Origin: Sciscionella sediminilitoris
Lineage (GTDB): Bacteria; Actinomycetota; Actinomycetes; Mycobacteriales; Pseudonocardiaceae
NCBI RefSeq assembly: GCF_000737195.2
Contig: NZ_JALM01000004.1
Coordinates: 1 to 64,000, forward strand
Length of the DNA: 64,000 nt
Direction: 5' to 3'
Positions 1 through 9,654 of the stretch are shown piece after piece (position 1 is the stretch's first letter; every line of letters begins with the position of its first letter). The translations under genes and the position numbers were made by a program. The notes beneath the pieces were generated by a model that did no database searches, had not been told where the DNA came from, and saw only the letters and a list, made by a program, of their open reading frames with translations.

Positions 1-127
1 CGGATTCCGGCTCGCCCGCACCGAGTTCGGCCGTTACCCGGACCCGATTCCCGGGGCCGAGCACGGGGACGTGGACTACGTGCTCGAGCGCGCGGACTGG
101 TGCGCGGCGGATCAGGCGGATCAGTAG
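1..127 (+). CDS. C-terminal end of an unidentified protein (5' end outside the window)
   Basis: Reading from base 2, 41 codons run to a TAG at 125-127. The visible residues include the segment EFGRYPDPIPGAEHGDVDYV, which is acidic and aromatic and has no motif I can assign. Codon use is the high-GC pattern of the neighbours, so it is probably a real gene end. A GNAT acetyltransferase often follows ispG in actinobacteria, but this gene converges on ispG instead of following it, and nothing visible proves that family. Its stop lies 1 nt beyond the stop of the facing Uma2 pseudogene (121-123), so the two are tail to tail. Confidence 0.5.
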   Translation, partial: GFRLARTEFGRYPDPIPGAEHGDVDYVLERADWCAADQADQ

Positions 128-696
128 CCGCTGGTGTCCAGCTCCACCGCGAACGGCTCCGGAAGCGGAAGCGGCTCACCGAACGGCACCCGCAGGGTTC
201 GCCGGTAGACACCATCGGAGGGCTCGCTGTGCAGGATCACCGAGGCGCCGCCGGAGTCGAAGCGGTCGACGAGCAGCTACAGCGGCACCCGGCCGTGCGC
301 GTATCCCCACAGTTTCAGCGAACGGTCCTGGCGGGCGTTGCTCGGCGAGGTCACCTCCACGACCAGAGCGAGCAGCGATGCATCCACCGGGTCCCCGCCG
401 TCCCGGATCCGTTCGCTGTCCGTGACACACAGGTCCCGGATGAACACCGAACTTCGCGTGGGAATCGCCACGCCGAGCCGTGGGTACACCAGGCGTGGCC
501 GTTCGGTGACTTCCACCAATGTCTTGGTCAGTTCGGCGAGCGTGGTGTTGTGCGGCAAGGCCGATGGCGGCGACATGTGAACCCCCTCGGGCGAGAGTTC
601 CACACGCTAGCCTTCCGGCGCGTCCAATCCACGCCACAGACCTAGCAGCGCATCCCAGTCGTACAACGCACCGAGCTCGGCAACGGCAGCACTCAT
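121..696 (-). pseudogene. Uma2-family (DUF820) endonuclease-like gene broken by two in-frame amber codons
   Basis: An ATG at 694-696 follows a good ribosome site (GGAGGGA, 5 nt away). The frame runs to a TGA at 121-123, which would give 191 residues, the usual Uma2 length. Two TAG codons interrupt it. One is at 607-609 (context DAPEG*RVELSPEG, where Trp is expected). The other is at 277-279 (context HGRVPL*LLVDRF, where Tyr is expected). All other codons are sense and keep the family pattern: EGVHMSPPS, the strand GVAIPTRSSVFIRDL, then VVEVTSPSNARQDRSLKLWGYA. Uma2 proteins are PD-(D/E)xK-fold proteins that are abundant in actinobacteria and whose function is unsettled. A shorter product could restart at ATG 574-576 behind GAGGGG, but it would still end at 277. 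This is most likely a recent pseudogene, because no frameshift has accumulated. Confidence 0.85.
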
Positions 697-794
697 CGCG
701 GTCCCTCCAGTGTTGGTGCCCGCACCATACTGAGAACCACCGACAGTTCCGCCCGCCATGCCCGCGAGCATACCGCTGACCAGCGAAAACCGCA

Positions 795-1937
795 TCAGCC
801 GACCGAGACTGTCGGCTCCCCGCTCTCCTCGCTGGCCTCCGCGATCCGCATGGCTTCCTCGATCAGGGTCTCCACGATCGCGTGCTCCGGAACGGTCTTG
901 ATGACCTCGCCCTTCACGAAGATCTGCCCCTTGCCGTTACCGGAGGCCACACCCAGATCCGCCTCGCGTGCCTCACCGGGACCGTTGACCACACAGCCCA
1001 TGACGGCCACCCGCAGCGGAACCTCCATGCCCTCGAGGCCCGCGGTCACCTGGTCGGCGAGCTTGTACACGTCGACCTGGGCGCGCCCGCAGGACGGGCA
1101 GGACACGATCTCCAGCTTGCGCGGGCGCAGGTTCAGCGACTGCAGGATCTGGGTGCCGACCTTGACCTCCTCGACCGGAGGCGCGGACAGCGAGACCCGG
1201 ATGGTGTCCCCGATTCCCTGGCGCAGCAGCGCACCGAACGCGACCGCGGACTTGATGGTGCCCTGGAACGCCGGACCGGCCTCGGTGACGCCCAGGTGCA
1301 ACGGGTAGTCGCACTGCTCGGCGAGCAACTCGTAGGCGCGCACCATGACCACCGGATCGTTGTGCTTCACCGAGATCTTGATGTCGTGGAAGTCGTGCTC
1401 GGCGAACAGCGAGGCCTCCCACAGCGCGGACTCGGCCAGCGCCTCCGGAGTGGCCTTGCCGTGCTTCTCCATCAGCCGCTTGTCCAGCGAGCCCGCGTTG
1501 ACCCCGATCCGGATGGGCGTGCCGTGGTCCTTCGCGGCCTGGGCGATCTCCTTGACCTGGTCGTCGAACTTGCGGATGTTGCCGGGATTGACCCGCACTC
1601 CGGCGCAGCCCGCCTCGATCGCGGCGAACACGTACTTCGGCTGGAAGTGGATGTCGGCGATGACCGGGATCTGCGATTTCGCGGCGATCGCCGGGAGCGC
1701 CTCGGCGTCGTCCGCGGAGGGGCAGGCCACCCGCACGATGTCGCAGCCGGAGGCGGTCAGCTCGGCGATCTGCTGCAGTGTCGCGTTCACATCCGCGGTG
1801 ACCGTGGTCGTCATCGACTGCACCGAGATCGGCGAGTCGCTGCCCACACCGACCTTGCCGACGTGCAACTGCCGTGTCTTGCGCCGCTCTGCCAGCGTCG
1901 GCGCGGGAAGTGCCGGCATACCCAGGTTGACGTCCAC
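795..1937 (-). CDS. ispG: 4-hydroxy-3-methylbut-2-en-1-yl diphosphate synthase (flavodoxin/ferredoxin)
   Basis: This is the penultimate enzyme of the MEP isoprenoid pathway. It converts MEcPP to HMBPP with a [4Fe-4S] cluster in the cytosol. The 380-residue product has the TIM-barrel start [11 protein letters not shown] and the segment RVACPS. The C-terminal cluster ligands are visible in CPSCGR and in [11 protein letters not shown] chose GTG 1935-1937 because AGGAGG lies 4 nt upstream. An in-frame ATG at 1968-1970 would add 11 residues. It is the last gene of a minus-strand dxr-rseP-ispG set, 100 bp after rseP. That order is standard in actinobacteria, and it places two MEP enzymes around a membrane protease. 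Confidence 0.97.
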   Translation of the reverse strand: MDVNLGMPALPAPTLAERRKTRQLHVGKVGVGSDSPISVQSMTTTVTADVNATLQQIAELTASGCDIVRVACPSADDAEALPAIAAKSQIPVIADIHFQPKYVFAAIEAGCAGVRVNPGNIRKFDDQVKEIAQAAKDHGTPIRIGVNAGSLDKRLMEKHGKATPEALAESALWEASLFAEHDFHDIKISVKHNDPVVMVRAYELLAEQCDYPLHLGVTEAGPAFQGTIKSAVAFGALLRQGIGDTIRVSLSAPPVEEVKVGTQILQSLNLRPRKLEIVSCPSCGRAQVDVYKLADQVTAGLEGMEVPLRVAVMGCVVNGPGEAREADLGVASGNGKGQIFVKGEVIKTVPEHAIVETLIEEAMRIAEASEESGEPTVSVG

Positions 1938-2037
1938 TGCTCCTCCTGTATCCAACGGCTCTGTCACCATTGTCCCCCAGGGACACCGATGCACGGCGGG
2001 CGGGCGATGTGTGCCTCGCCGCTCCGCACGAGGCCTA

Positions 2038-3273
2038 TTAGAACCTGATCGGGTTAACGATGTCCGCCGTGATGGTGAGCAGCATGAAAGCACCGCCGAT
2101 CAGGACGACGACCATGGTCACCCCGGACAGCTTCGTGTAGTCCACCGGGCCGCCGGGCGCGAGCCCACGCAGCTTGCGCAGCCAGTTCCGGATCCGTTCG
2201 TAGACCGCGATCGCCACGTGCCCGCCGTCCAGCGGGAGCAGCGGGAGCAGGTTCATCGCGCCCATGAAGAAGTTCAGCGCCGCGAGCAGGTAGAGGAACA
2301 GCACCCAGCTGCCCTGTTCGACCGCGTCGCCGCCGATGATCGAGGCACCCACGACCGAGATCGGCGTGTCCGCTCCCCTGTCACCGCCGCCGATGGCGCT
2401 GATCAGCGCGGGCACCTTCTCCGGCAGCCGCTTGATGCCCTCCCAGACATTGGCGAACATCACGCCGGTGAACTCCCCGGCACCGGCGAAGGCGGTGACC
2501 GGGTTGTAGGTGAAGGTGCTCTCCGCGCCCGCCCCGATCGCGCCGATCTCACCGATCGAGGGCGCCTGCTTCGGGTTCGCGCTCTGCTTGACACCGGTGA
2601 CCTCGGCGACGTCCATCCGCAGGGTCAGCGTCCTGCCGTCCCGGTCCACGACGATCGGGGTGGAGCCGCGCTGCGCCTGGATCGTGAGCACCGCCTGCGA
2701 CCAGGTCTTCGTGGGCTTTCCGGCCACCGAGACGATGCGGTCGCCCTCCCGCAGTCCCGCCTGCTTCGCCGGGGCCGGGGCGCCGGGCGCGCAGGGCAGG
2801 TACTTCCACTGCTGCTTGCCGTCCTTGTGCCCGGCGAACTTCGCCGTCTGGGCACAGTCGGCGACCTTGCCGATGTAGGGCTTGTCGAGCACGTTCGGCA
2901 CGCCCGTGGTGACCGCCATCAGGTACACGACGAGGAAGCCAAGGACGAACTGGGTGACCACTCCGGCGATCATCACCACGACGCGCTTCCACACCGCGAA
3001 GCGCCACATCGCCCGCGGCTTCTCCTCCTCGGTGACCTCGTCCAGCGCGGTCATCCCGGCGATATCGCAGAACCCGCCCGCCGGGATCGCCTTGAGCCCG
3101 TACTCGGTCTCGCCGCGCCGGAAGGACCACAGCTTCGGCCCGAAGCCGATGAAGTAGCGGCGCACCCGCATACCGAAGGCCTTGGCGGTGAACATGTGCC
3201 CGGCCTCGTGCAGCGCGACCGAGAGCCCGATGCACAGCGCGAAGAGCACTATGCCACCGATGAATGCGAGCAC
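2038..3273 (-). CDS. rseP: Site-2 intramembrane zinc metalloprotease (RseP/Rip1 type)
   Basis: A membrane-embedded protease that cleaves anti-sigma factors and other membrane substrates inside the bilayer, after a site-1 cut. The 411-residue protein has HEAGH in its first membrane segment (about residues 22-26), which supplies two zinc ligands and the catalytic Glu. A periplasmic PDZ region follows (about 190-280, containing [13 protein letters not shown]). The third ligand motif LPLDGGH is near the C-terminus with two further membrane segments. The start is GTG 3271-3273, with a GGGGAAGGA purine run upstream. dxr ends 20 bp upstream and ispG follows, so all three are probably co-transcribed. 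In M. tuberculosis the orthologue (Rip1) affects the cell envelope and several sigma-factor pathways. Confidence 0.95.
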   Translation of the reverse strand: MLAFIGGIVLFALCIGLSVALHEAGHMFTAKAFGMRVRRYFIGFGPKLWSFRRGETEYGLKAIPAGGFCDIAGMTALDEVTEEEKPRAMWRFAVWKRVVVMIAGVVTQFVLGFLVVYLMAVTTGVPNVLDKPYIGKVADCAQTAKFAGHKDGKQQWKYLPCAPGAPAPAKQAGLREGDRIVSVAGKPTKTWSQAVLTIQAQRGSTPIVVDRDGRTLTLRMDVAEVTGVKQSANPKQAPSIGEIGAIGAGAESTFTYNPVTAFAGAGEFTGVMFANVWEGIKRLPEKVPALISAIGGGDRGADTPISVVGASIIGGDAVEQGSWVLFLYLLAALNFFMGAMNLLPLLPLDGGHVAIAVYERIRNWLRKLRGLAPGGPVDYTKLSGVTMVVVLIGGAFMLLTITADIVNPIRF

Positions 3274-3293
3274 CTGGTTGGTTCCTTCCCCGT

Positions 3294-4496
3294 TCAGTTA
3301 CTGCGAGCCAGGTACTGCCCGCACCGAACACGTGCCCAGTCTTCCGCGGCGAGTACCTCCTCCACGTTCGAGGGCGCTCCACGCCACTGGTCCGCGTCCT
3401 CGACCACCCTGGTAACAGTGTCCACGATGTCGGTGAAAGCAGCGTAGCCCGTCACGAAGCCCTCGAGCGCCCGCTCGTTGGCCGCGTTGAACACGGCGGG
3501 TACACAGCCCCCGGCCTCCCCCGCCGCCTTCGCCAGCGGCACCGCGGGAAAGGCCTGCTCATCGAGCGGTTCGAACTCCCAGCTCGACGCCGTGCGGAAA
3601 TCGCAGCTCGGCGCCGCATCGGGCACCCGCTGCGGCCAGCCGAGGGCGAGTGCGATGGGCAGCCGCATGTCCGGCGGGCTGGCCTGGGCGATCGTGGCGC
3701 CGTCGGTGAAGGTCACCATCGAGTGCACGATCGACTGCGGGTGCACCACCACGTCGATGCGCTCGTAGGGAATGTCGTAGAGCAGATGCGCCTCGATCAC
3801 CTCGAGCCCCTTGTTCACCAGGGTCGCCGAGTTGATCGTGATCACCTTGCCCATGTTCCAGGTCGGATGCGCGAGCGCCTGCTCGACCGTGACATCCCGC
3901 ATCTGCTCCCGGGTGCGGCCGCGGAAGGGTCCACCCGATGCGGTGACCACCAGTTTGGCCACCTCTTCGCGGGCCCCGGAGCGCAGGCACTGGGTCAGCG
4001 CCGAGTGCTCGGAGTCGACCGGCACGATCTGGCCGGGTTTGGCCGCCCCCGTGACCAGCGGACCGCCCGCGACCAGGGATTCCTTGTTCGCGAGCGCCAG
4101 CCGGGAGCCGGTGGCGAGCGCGGCCATGGTAGGGGCGAGCCCGACCGAACCGGTGATCCCGTTGACGATCACGTCGGCGGGCACCTGCTCGATGAGCTCC
4201 ACCGGGGCCTGTGCGCCGACCAGGATCCGCGGCATCGCGAACTCCCCGCGCGCGTAGCCCGCCCGCTCGGCGGCCGCGTACAGGGCGAGCGTCAGGTCCT
4301 CGGCCGCGGTCGGTTTGCCGATGGCGACCACCTGCGCTCCGGTGGCCAGGACCTGCTCGGCGAGCAACGCCGGATTCGCCCCGCCCGCGGAGAGACCGAG
4401 AACGCGGAACCGGTCCGGATTGGCCGCGACCACCTCGAGCACCTGGGTGCCGATCGAGCCGGTCGAACCGAGTAGTACGACGCTACGGGGATCCAT
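3294..4496 (-). CDS. dxr: 1-deoxy-D-xylulose 5-phosphate reductoisomerase
   Basis: The committed step of the MEP pathway: NADPH- and divalent-metal-dependent conversion of DXP to MEP, and the target of fosmidomycin. The 400-residue product starts at an ATG (4494-4496) followed by the dinucleotide-binding loop LLGSTGSIG. It carries the metal/substrate segments VDSEHSAL and ASGGPFRGR, and the family's [16 protein letters not shown] and [10 protein letters not shown] blocks are intact. Length is normal for the family. It is the first gene of the dxr-rseP-ispG run. The next gene upstream on this strand (GH31) is separated by 95 bp holding a nested inverted repeat. Confidence 0.97.
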   Translation of the reverse strand: MDPRSVVLLGSTGSIGTQVLEVVAANPDRFRVLGLSAGGANPALLAEQVLATGAQVVAIGKPTAAEDLTLALYAAAERAGYARGEFAMPRILVGAQAPVELIEQVPADVIVNGITGSVGLAPTMAALATGSRLALANKESLVAGGPLVTGAAKPGQIVPVDSEHSALTQCLRSGAREEVAKLVVTASGGPFRGRTREQMRDVTVEQALAHPTWNMGKVITINSATLVNKGLEVIEAHLLYDIPYERIDVVVHPQSIVHSMVTFTDGATIAQASPPDMRLPIALALGWPQRVPDAAPSCDFRTASSWEFEPLDEQAFPAVPLAKAAGEAGGCVPAVFNAANERALEGFVTGYAAFTDIVDTVTRVVEDADQWRGAPSNVEEVLAAEDWARVRCGQYLARSN

Positions 4497-4515
4497 GGCC
4501 GGTATTCTCTCCTAC

Positions 4516-4569
4516 CCGTGCCGCCATGCCCGTCCCGGTCACCGGGCTTCACACGGATGGCGGGCACGG
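4516..4569. terminator. Nested inverted repeats between the GH31 gene and dxr
   Basis: An outer pair (CCGTGCCGCCAT at 4516-4527 and ATGGCGGGCACGG at 4557-4569, one bulged base) encloses a perfect inner pair (CCCGGT-C-ACCGGG, 4534-4546). It lies 22 bp beyond the GH31 stop on the minus strand and upstream of dxr. There is no T-run on either side, so it may be a factor-dependent terminator, a folded leader for dxr, or simply structured intergenic DNA. Confidence 0.35.
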
Positions 4570-4591
4570 ATGTTCCCGGCCCCGGAACACC

Positions 4592-6757
4592 TCAGCCTTC
4601 GACGGTCACCGTGTCACTCGCACCCTTCCCGATCACCGCGGTCCGCACGTGCAGCACACCGGCCTGCGCATCGTAGGTCCAGTCCACCGCGCCATGGACC
4701 GCTTTCGGCCGGTGCCCGGTGTGCACGCTGAACCGGTAGGCGCGCCCCGGTGCCTGCCCGGCGTACCCGCCTTCGACACGGCCGATTCCGAGCACGGTCC
4801 GGTTCCCCCGGGTGGTGCTGCTCAGCCGCTGGGTGGTCTGCGCCGTGGAGCGGGTCACCCCGTCGTCCTCGGTGAGCCGGAACTCCTGGTGCCCGGCCTT
4901 CGGGTAGACGTCCACGTCCAGGTTCGCCTTGTCCCTGGTCTGCCAGCTGGTGGTGCCCTCGGGCCACATCGGCACGATCGCGCCGTCCCGCACGAACATC
5001 GGCAACCTGTCCAACGGGGCGTGGTAGCCGTTCACGACCGTCGGGCCGCGGTACTTCTTCCCGGTCCAGTAATCGGTCCAGGTGCCCTTCGGCAGATAGA
5101 TGCCGTCGCGGGTGTCGGTGTCCCGATAGACCGGGGCGACGAGGAAGTCCTTTCCGGAGAGGAATTCGTAGCGGGCCGCCTCGCTCCACGCCTTCGGATC
5201 GTCCGGGTACTCGAGCGCGAGCGGACGCACCTGGCCGACCCCGCTCCGGTGCGCGGCGGCCGAATAGCTGTACATGTACGGGATCAGCCGCTCGTGCAGA
5301 TCGAGATACTTGCGGTTGATCGAGGTGTAGGGCTCGCCCTGGCGCCAGGGCTGCTTGTCCTGTTTGGCCCAGCCGTCCATGGTCATGGACACCGGCAGCA
5401 TCATCTTCCACTGCAGATCGCGCACGTAGCTCTTCGGGCCCGCACCGTCGTAGATCCCGTCGATGTCCCCGGTGTTGTAGGCGATGCCGGACATCGTGGA
5501 GCCCGCGTAGGCGGGGATCTGCCACCGGATGTAGTCCCAGCCGCCCTTCTGGTCCCCGCTCCAGAGCACCGCGCACCGCTGCGCGCCCGCCCAGCTGACC
5601 GGTTGCCATACGAAGCCGCGGGCATCGGAGTTCTGCTCGATACCCGATTTCGCCGTATCGCAGGCGTCCAGTGCCATTTTGTACCCTGGTCCGACCCATT
5701 TGACGTCGAGCTTGCGGACCCGAACCCCGGCCTTGGTCTCCTTGTCCTGATTCGGCAACCCGTCCTCGGTCCACAACCCGAGCTGCATGTTCCGCTCGCG
5801 CAGCCCCTTGCCCACCTTGTCCAGGTTCTCGTAACCGCAGCCGTAGCCGTCGTTGACGAGCATCCAGCCGTTGGGCATCTGGTTGCGCCGGTATCCGTCC
5901 GCGACCTTCAGCGCGTCCATGGTGTGCCGCTCGCCGCGGTTGGCGTTGTGCAGATAGCAGTCCGAGTCGCCGAGTTCGAGCCCGTACACCGGAGGCAGGA
6001 ACGGTTTGCCGACCAGGTCGGTGTAGCGCCCGATCACCTCCTTCGGCTGGTCGCCGACCACGTAGATCGCGTCGAACCGGCGTTCCTTCTCGCTGGTGCG
6101 CACCGGATCGGTGAACGCGTAACTGCCTTCGGCGAAGGTGTTGCGCAGCACGCCGTATCCGGCCGTCGAGCCGTAGAAGGGCTGCGAGTTCGGCGCACCG
6201 CCCTCGTCCCAGTTGTCGTCGTTGAACACCCGCACCGTCTTGTCCCGGTGCGAGAAACTGCCGTTCTGCTCGCCCGCCCCGTAGAACTGCTCGGCCCGGC
6301 CGCGCTCCAGGGTCTGCGTCGTGGTGTCCCCGGACCAGGACAGCGGGCTGCGCTCGGCCCAGATCCGGCGCTCGTCCGCGGCGTCGTACAGCGCGAACCG
6401 CAGCGGATCCTTGTACACCCGCAGGGTCAGCTTCCCCGTGGCGAAGGCGAGATACGATCCGCGATCCAGCTGCCGCGGACGGATGTCCGCCGGTTGGCCG
6501 CGCACGATCGTCCGCCCGGCCGGGTCGGTGAACTTCCCGTCCGGGGCGAGCCAGATCCGCACCGCGCCGGGCATCGGGAAGCTCACCCGGACGGCCGCGT
6601 CGCCGGAGCGCAGGGTCACCGTGCCGCCATGGACGCTCGCCCCGCTCAGCGCACCGAGCGAACCGGACTTCGGCGGCGCCACGGCGTGTGCCACCGGCCC
6701 GGTGAACAGTGCCCCCACCGCGGCCAGCGCGACCGCCGTTCGCGTAAACCTGCTCAT
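4592..6757 (-). CDS. Secreted glycoside hydrolase family 31 protein (alpha-glucosidase/alpha-xylosidase type)
   Basis: A 721-residue exported retaining glycosidase. The N-terminus is a Sec signal peptide (basic start, hydrophobic run, likely cut after AHA at about residue 25). A beta-sandwich with the motif FYGAGEQNG (about 158-166) precedes a TIM barrel. The probable nucleophile is Asp351 in KLDVKW and the probable acid/base is Asp402 in LWSGDQ. The order Asp, then RW/GD, fits GH31. A C-terminal beta domain contains LPMFVRDGAIVPMWPEG, typical of the family. Specificity (glucose, xylose or galactose) cannot be read from the sequence. It sits next to a secreted M6 protease, which suggests extracellular polymer use, although the two genes have no obvious common promoter. 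Another open reading on the opposite strand is only its shadow. Confidence 0.9.
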   Translation of the reverse strand: MSRFTRTAVALAAVGALFTGPVAHAVAPPKSGSLGALSGASVHGGTVTLRSGDAAVRVSFPMPGAVRIWLAPDGKFTDPAGRTIVRGQPADIRPRQLDRGSYLAFATGKLTLRVYKDPLRFALYDAADERRIWAERSPLSWSGDTTTQTLERGRAEQFYGAGEQNGSFSHRDKTVRVFNDDNWDEGGAPNSQPFYGSTAGYGVLRNTFAEGSYAFTDPVRTSEKERRFDAIYVVGDQPKEVIGRYTDLVGKPFLPPVYGLELGDSDCYLHNANRGERHTMDALKVADGYRRNQMPNGWMLVNDGYGCGYENLDKVGKGLRERNMQLGLWTEDGLPNQDKETKAGVRVRKLDVKWVGPGYKMALDACDTAKSGIEQNSDARGFVWQPVSWAGAQRCAVLWSGDQKGGWDYIRWQIPAYAGSTMSGIAYNTGDIDGIYDGAGPKSYVRDLQWKMMLPVSMTMDGWAKQDKQPWRQGEPYTSINRKYLDLHERLIPYMYSYSAAAHRSGVGQVRPLALEYPDDPKAWSEAARYEFLSGKDFLVAPVYRDTDTRDGIYLPKGTWTDYWTGKKYRGPTVVNGYHAPLDRLPMFVRDGAIVPMWPEGTTSWQTRDKANLDVDVYPKAGHQEFRLTEDDGVTRSTAQTTQRLSSTTRGNRTVLGIGRVEGGYAGQAPGRAYRFSVHTGHRPKAVHGAVDWTYDAQAGVLHVRTAVIGKGASDTVTVEG

Positions 6758-6842
6758 TCAGACCACCTTCCACGCACCTTTATGCAGAAGATGATGGCCT
6801 ATCGCGCCCGCGCTGTCACGGTCCGTTCGTCGGGTATCGGGG

Positions 6843-9206
6843 TTACTTCGTGCCGGACACCCGCACCTTCATCGAGGTGCCGCGCTGCTCGAGCACCCGG
6901 ATGCCCACGCCCACGGCGGGCAGCTTCACTCCCGCGTTCGGTTGTTCCGGAGAGAAGTACGAGGCGGTGTCGTCGAAGACCGGGTTCCCGTTCTGCCCGC
7001 GGATGTAACTCGCTCTGCCGTTCGGGTGCAGGGTGAAGGAATCGGCCTTGTTCCGGGAGAACGGCACGTCGTACCCGGAAACCGTGGTCGGCCACGGTTT
7101 CCCGTCGAGGTCGTAGATCGGCTTCGGGTGCGCGTCCACCGGGAGGATCTGTCCCTCTCCCGGATGGCTGCCGGTGTTGTTGTCCGTAAAGGCATCGTTC
7201 CAGTACGAGACGAGCAGCCCGGTCTGGTATGGGAAATGCTCGACCCAGTTGCGGTTCGCCGGATTCGACCGGAAGTACGGACCGGTCCTCATGTACCGGT
7301 CATAGGATTCGTAGGTCCGGTTCGAGGCGATGTAGAAATTGTCGAAAGCCTTCGTCACCCGCTGGGTGACATCCGCGAATCCGTCGAGCGTCCAGCCGTT
7401 CGCCCCGTTCTCGGCGCCATCGGTGAACACCGGCCGACCGTCCGCGTTGATGCCGATGTCATCGGCGAACAGGCCACCGAGATTGCCGCCGTGATCGGAG
7501 CGGAAAGCGAACCGGAGCTGGATCTTCTTTCCCGCGAACCGATCGAGCGGCACGCTGGCGTCCAGCCATTGTTTTCCGGTCGTTCCGGTGATCGCGGGGG
7601 CGTTCCCGGAATCGCGGCCGAACGGTTTCCCGTTCACGGTGCCGTTCAACTGCGTCCAGTGCGTTCCGTCCGTACTGGCCTCGACATACGCGAAATCGAA
7701 ACCTTCCTCGATTTCGTAGCGCACTTTCATGTCAAGCTTCGCCTGCTTTGTACCGGTGAGGTCGAGTTCGCGTGCCATGGAATTGTCGAGATTGTCAGCC
7801 GAACCACTCCACCACATCTTCGCGCCGTTCGCGGGTGGCCCGTAGTCGAAGGTCTTCTGGATCTTCGGGAGCGGCACCACGAGGCCCTGTGCCTTGGCGG
7901 AATTGTATTCGTGCGGTCCCAGTTCGAGGGTGCGCGACACCCCGGGAGGCACCACCTCGTAGTCGAGCCAGCCGAGTTGCAACTTGTCCCAGGCTCCGAG
8001 GTCGTTCGGGCGGTACCCGATCGGTTCACCTTTCCCGTTCACCCGGTTCTGCGCCATGAGCGTCCACCAGTTGACGTTGTTGGTGCCGCCCGCGGAATCG
8101 TATTCATCGGGCAGGCCGAGATCGTGCCCGTATTCGTGGGCGAACACCGACACCCCGCCGTTCTCCGGCTGCATCGTGTAGTCCCCCACCCACAGGCCGG
8201 TGTCCCCGATCTGCGCACCGCCACGCGGATTCCGCACCGGTCCGGACTGGTAGTTCATGAAGGCGTAGGCGCGGTGGCTCCAGATCGCGTCCTCACCCTG
8301 GATGGGATCGGCGTTGGCCTGGTCTCCCCCGGCGTGCACGATCTGGAAATGGTCGATGTAGCCGTCCGGCTCATTGAAATCACCGTCGCCGTCGTAGTCG
8401 TTGCGATCCCACTGATCGAACTCCGCGAGCTCGGCACGAATCTGCTCGGTCGATTTCCCGGAGGCCCGCTGATCGGCGACCCACTGGTTCACCGCGTCCT
8501 TGATCAGCTCCATCGAGTTGTTGCAGGTGTTGTCCGCACACGGGAACCCGTTGCTGCGGCCGTATCGCGCCTCGTTGTACTTCACCCGCACCCAGTCGGT
8601 GACCTTCCCGTCGACCGAATACCGCCCCGAAGACTGCCGGTCGTAGTAATTGGCGACCGAATTCGCACCCGGATCGCGCGAGAAATACAGATCCTGGAAA
8701 TGCTGCCGCGAATAGTCCCGCTGCCAGATGGTCGTATTGTCCACGGCCCGGTCCGGCTCCGGGATCTCGTTGTGCCGTGGCCCGTCGAATCGCTTCGGGC
8801 CCTCGGTTTCCGGGTCGGTGTCCTGATCAGGGTAGTCCGGAAGCCGCTGGTCACCGAACTCCGCCAGGACCACGAAGATCTTGTCCGTCTTCTCCCTGCC
8901 CAGCTCCACGTACTGGTCCAGCCGTCCGGAACCGGGCCCCCGCGCGCCGAGCCGCTTCGGCTTCTTACCGAGCTCGACCACCGTGCTCGCGCCGCGCTTC
9001 TCGGCCTTCGCCTGCCCGTTGAGCACCTTCGCCAGCGCCGCCGAACGCAACTGTCTGCGCTTCTGCTCCGCGGCGCCCGGACGATCGTCATGCGCGGCGA
9101 GCACCCGCGTACCCGTCGTCCCGGTGTCCGGTGCGGCCGTGGCGGTCTCCGCGAGCGGCATGGTCAGCAGCACTGCCCCGAGGACAGCGAACAGTCTTCG
9201 ACGCAT
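6843..9206 (-). CDS. Secreted M6-family metalloprotease (immune inhibitor A type)
   Basis: A 787-residue exported zinc protease. Residues 1-25 form a signal peptide ending in TATAA. A propeptide-like region follows, then the M6 catalytic domain with HEYGHDLGLPDEYD at about 356-369 (two zinc His, a catalytic Glu and the downstream Asp/Glu of the extended metzincin-like motif). A long C-terminal part with a jelly-roll/MAM-like segment (FAYVEASTDGTHWTQL and VPLDRFAGKKIQLRFAFRSD) is typical of InhA proteins and probably binds substrate. In Bacillus, InhA degrades host and self proteins. In soil actinobacteria, extracellular protein digestion is the more likely role. It lies 85 bp upstream of the GH31 gene on the same strand, so the two could share a transcript. 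Confidence 0.93.
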   Translation of the reverse strand: MRRRLFAVLGAVLLTMPLAETATAAPDTGTTGTRVLAAHDDRPGAAEQKRRQLRSAALAKVLNGQAKAEKRGASTVVELGKKPKRLGARGPGSGRLDQYVELGREKTDKIFVVLAEFGDQRLPDYPDQDTDPETEGPKRFDGPRHNEIPEPDRAVDNTTIWQRDYSRQHFQDLYFSRDPGANSVANYYDRQSSGRYSVDGKVTDWVRVKYNEARYGRSNGFPCADNTCNNSMELIKDAVNQWVADQRASGKSTEQIRAELAEFDQWDRNDYDGDGDFNEPDGYIDHFQIVHAGGDQANADPIQGEDAIWSHRAYAFMNYQSGPVRNPRGGAQIGDTGLWVGDYTMQPENGGVSVFAHEYGHDLGLPDEYDSAGGTNNVNWWTLMAQNRVNGKGEPIGYRPNDLGAWDKLQLGWLDYEVVPPGVSRTLELGPHEYNSAKAQGLVVPLPKIQKTFDYGPPANGAKMWWSGSADNLDNSMARELDLTGTKQAKLDMKVRYEIEEGFDFAYVEASTDGTHWTQLNGTVNGKPFGRDSGNAPAITGTTGKQWLDASVPLDRFAGKKIQLRFAFRSDHGGNLGGLFADDIGINADGRPVFTDGAENGANGWTLDGFADVTQRVTKAFDNFYIASNRTYESYDRYMRTGPYFRSNPANRNWVEHFPYQTGLLVSYWNDAFTDNNTGSHPGEGQILPVDAHPKPIYDLDGKPWPTTVSGYDVPFSRNKADSFTLHPNGRASYIRGQNGNPVFDDTASYFSPEQPNAGVKLPAVGVGIRVLEQRGTSMKVRVSGTK

Positions 9207-9390
9207 ACGTCCTCCCAGAATCCACGGTGATCCCTGTCAAACCCCAATCGGATGAACCTTACGAAAAGGGCAAACGAGAAGGAAACGAACGGAGTGCTCT
9301 TACGCCGAATCGTTACCCACGGCGGCACACCTTCGCCACGTTGTGCGAAAATGGGGGTGATCAAGCCGGGAACACGCTAGGAGGTCAGCG

Positions 9391-9654
9391 GTGGAGTCGA
9401 AGGAGCTTACGGAGTCTCCCTTCACCCAGGTCAGCCCCAATGACGAGCCGTCAGCCCGCTGGGGATGGCACGGGACCTTTCCGCGCGTCACCCAGGTCTT
9501 GACCTGGGTCGCGGCGATTCTCTGCATCCTCATGGCACTGTTCGGCAACCAGCAGGGGCACGTCGAGGACTTCTTCCTGTTCGGCTGTGCCGCGCTGCTC
9601 ATCGGCGGTTCCGTCGCCGCGGCGGTGCGCAGGCGCACTTCCTGGCGCAGGTGA
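9391..9654 (+). CDS. Small DUF2631 membrane protein
   Basis: An 87-residue protein with the DUF2631 hallmark segments DEPSARWGWHG and GHVEDFFLFG and two membrane helices (about 33-50 and 60-78), ending in a basic tail RRRTSWRR. The start is GTG 9391-9393, with AGGAGG 6 nt upstream (9379-9384). The family is confined to actinobacteria and usually lies near the dxr/ispG region, as here. The function is unknown. Its stop (TGA 9652-9654) overlaps the GTG of the Nudix gene, so the two are translationally coupled. Confidence 0.88.
   Translation: MESKELTESPFTQVSPNDEPSARWGWHGTFPRVTQVLTWVAAILCILMALFGNQQGHVEDFFLFGCAALLIGGSVAAAVRRRTSWRR

Noticed and set aside
1345-3447. A 700-codon open frame on the plus strand across ispG and rseP
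   Set aside because: It is antisense to two conserved enzymes. Long antisense frames are expected in high-GC DNA, and the translation is Arg/His-rich with no family motif.
4516-4569. A riboswitch upstream of dxr
   Set aside because: There is a nested inverted repeat, but no conserved aptamer core that I recognise, so it is listed only as a possible terminator or leader fold.
4211-7036. A 941-codon plus-strand frame across dxr and the GH31 gene
   Set aside because: A shadow of genuine minus-strand genes whose motifs and codon use are clear. No ribosome site and no recognisable domain.
6942-9230. A 762-codon plus-strand frame opposite the M6 protease
   Set aside because: Antisense to a protease with intact zinc motif and signal peptide; the antisense translation is compositionally random.
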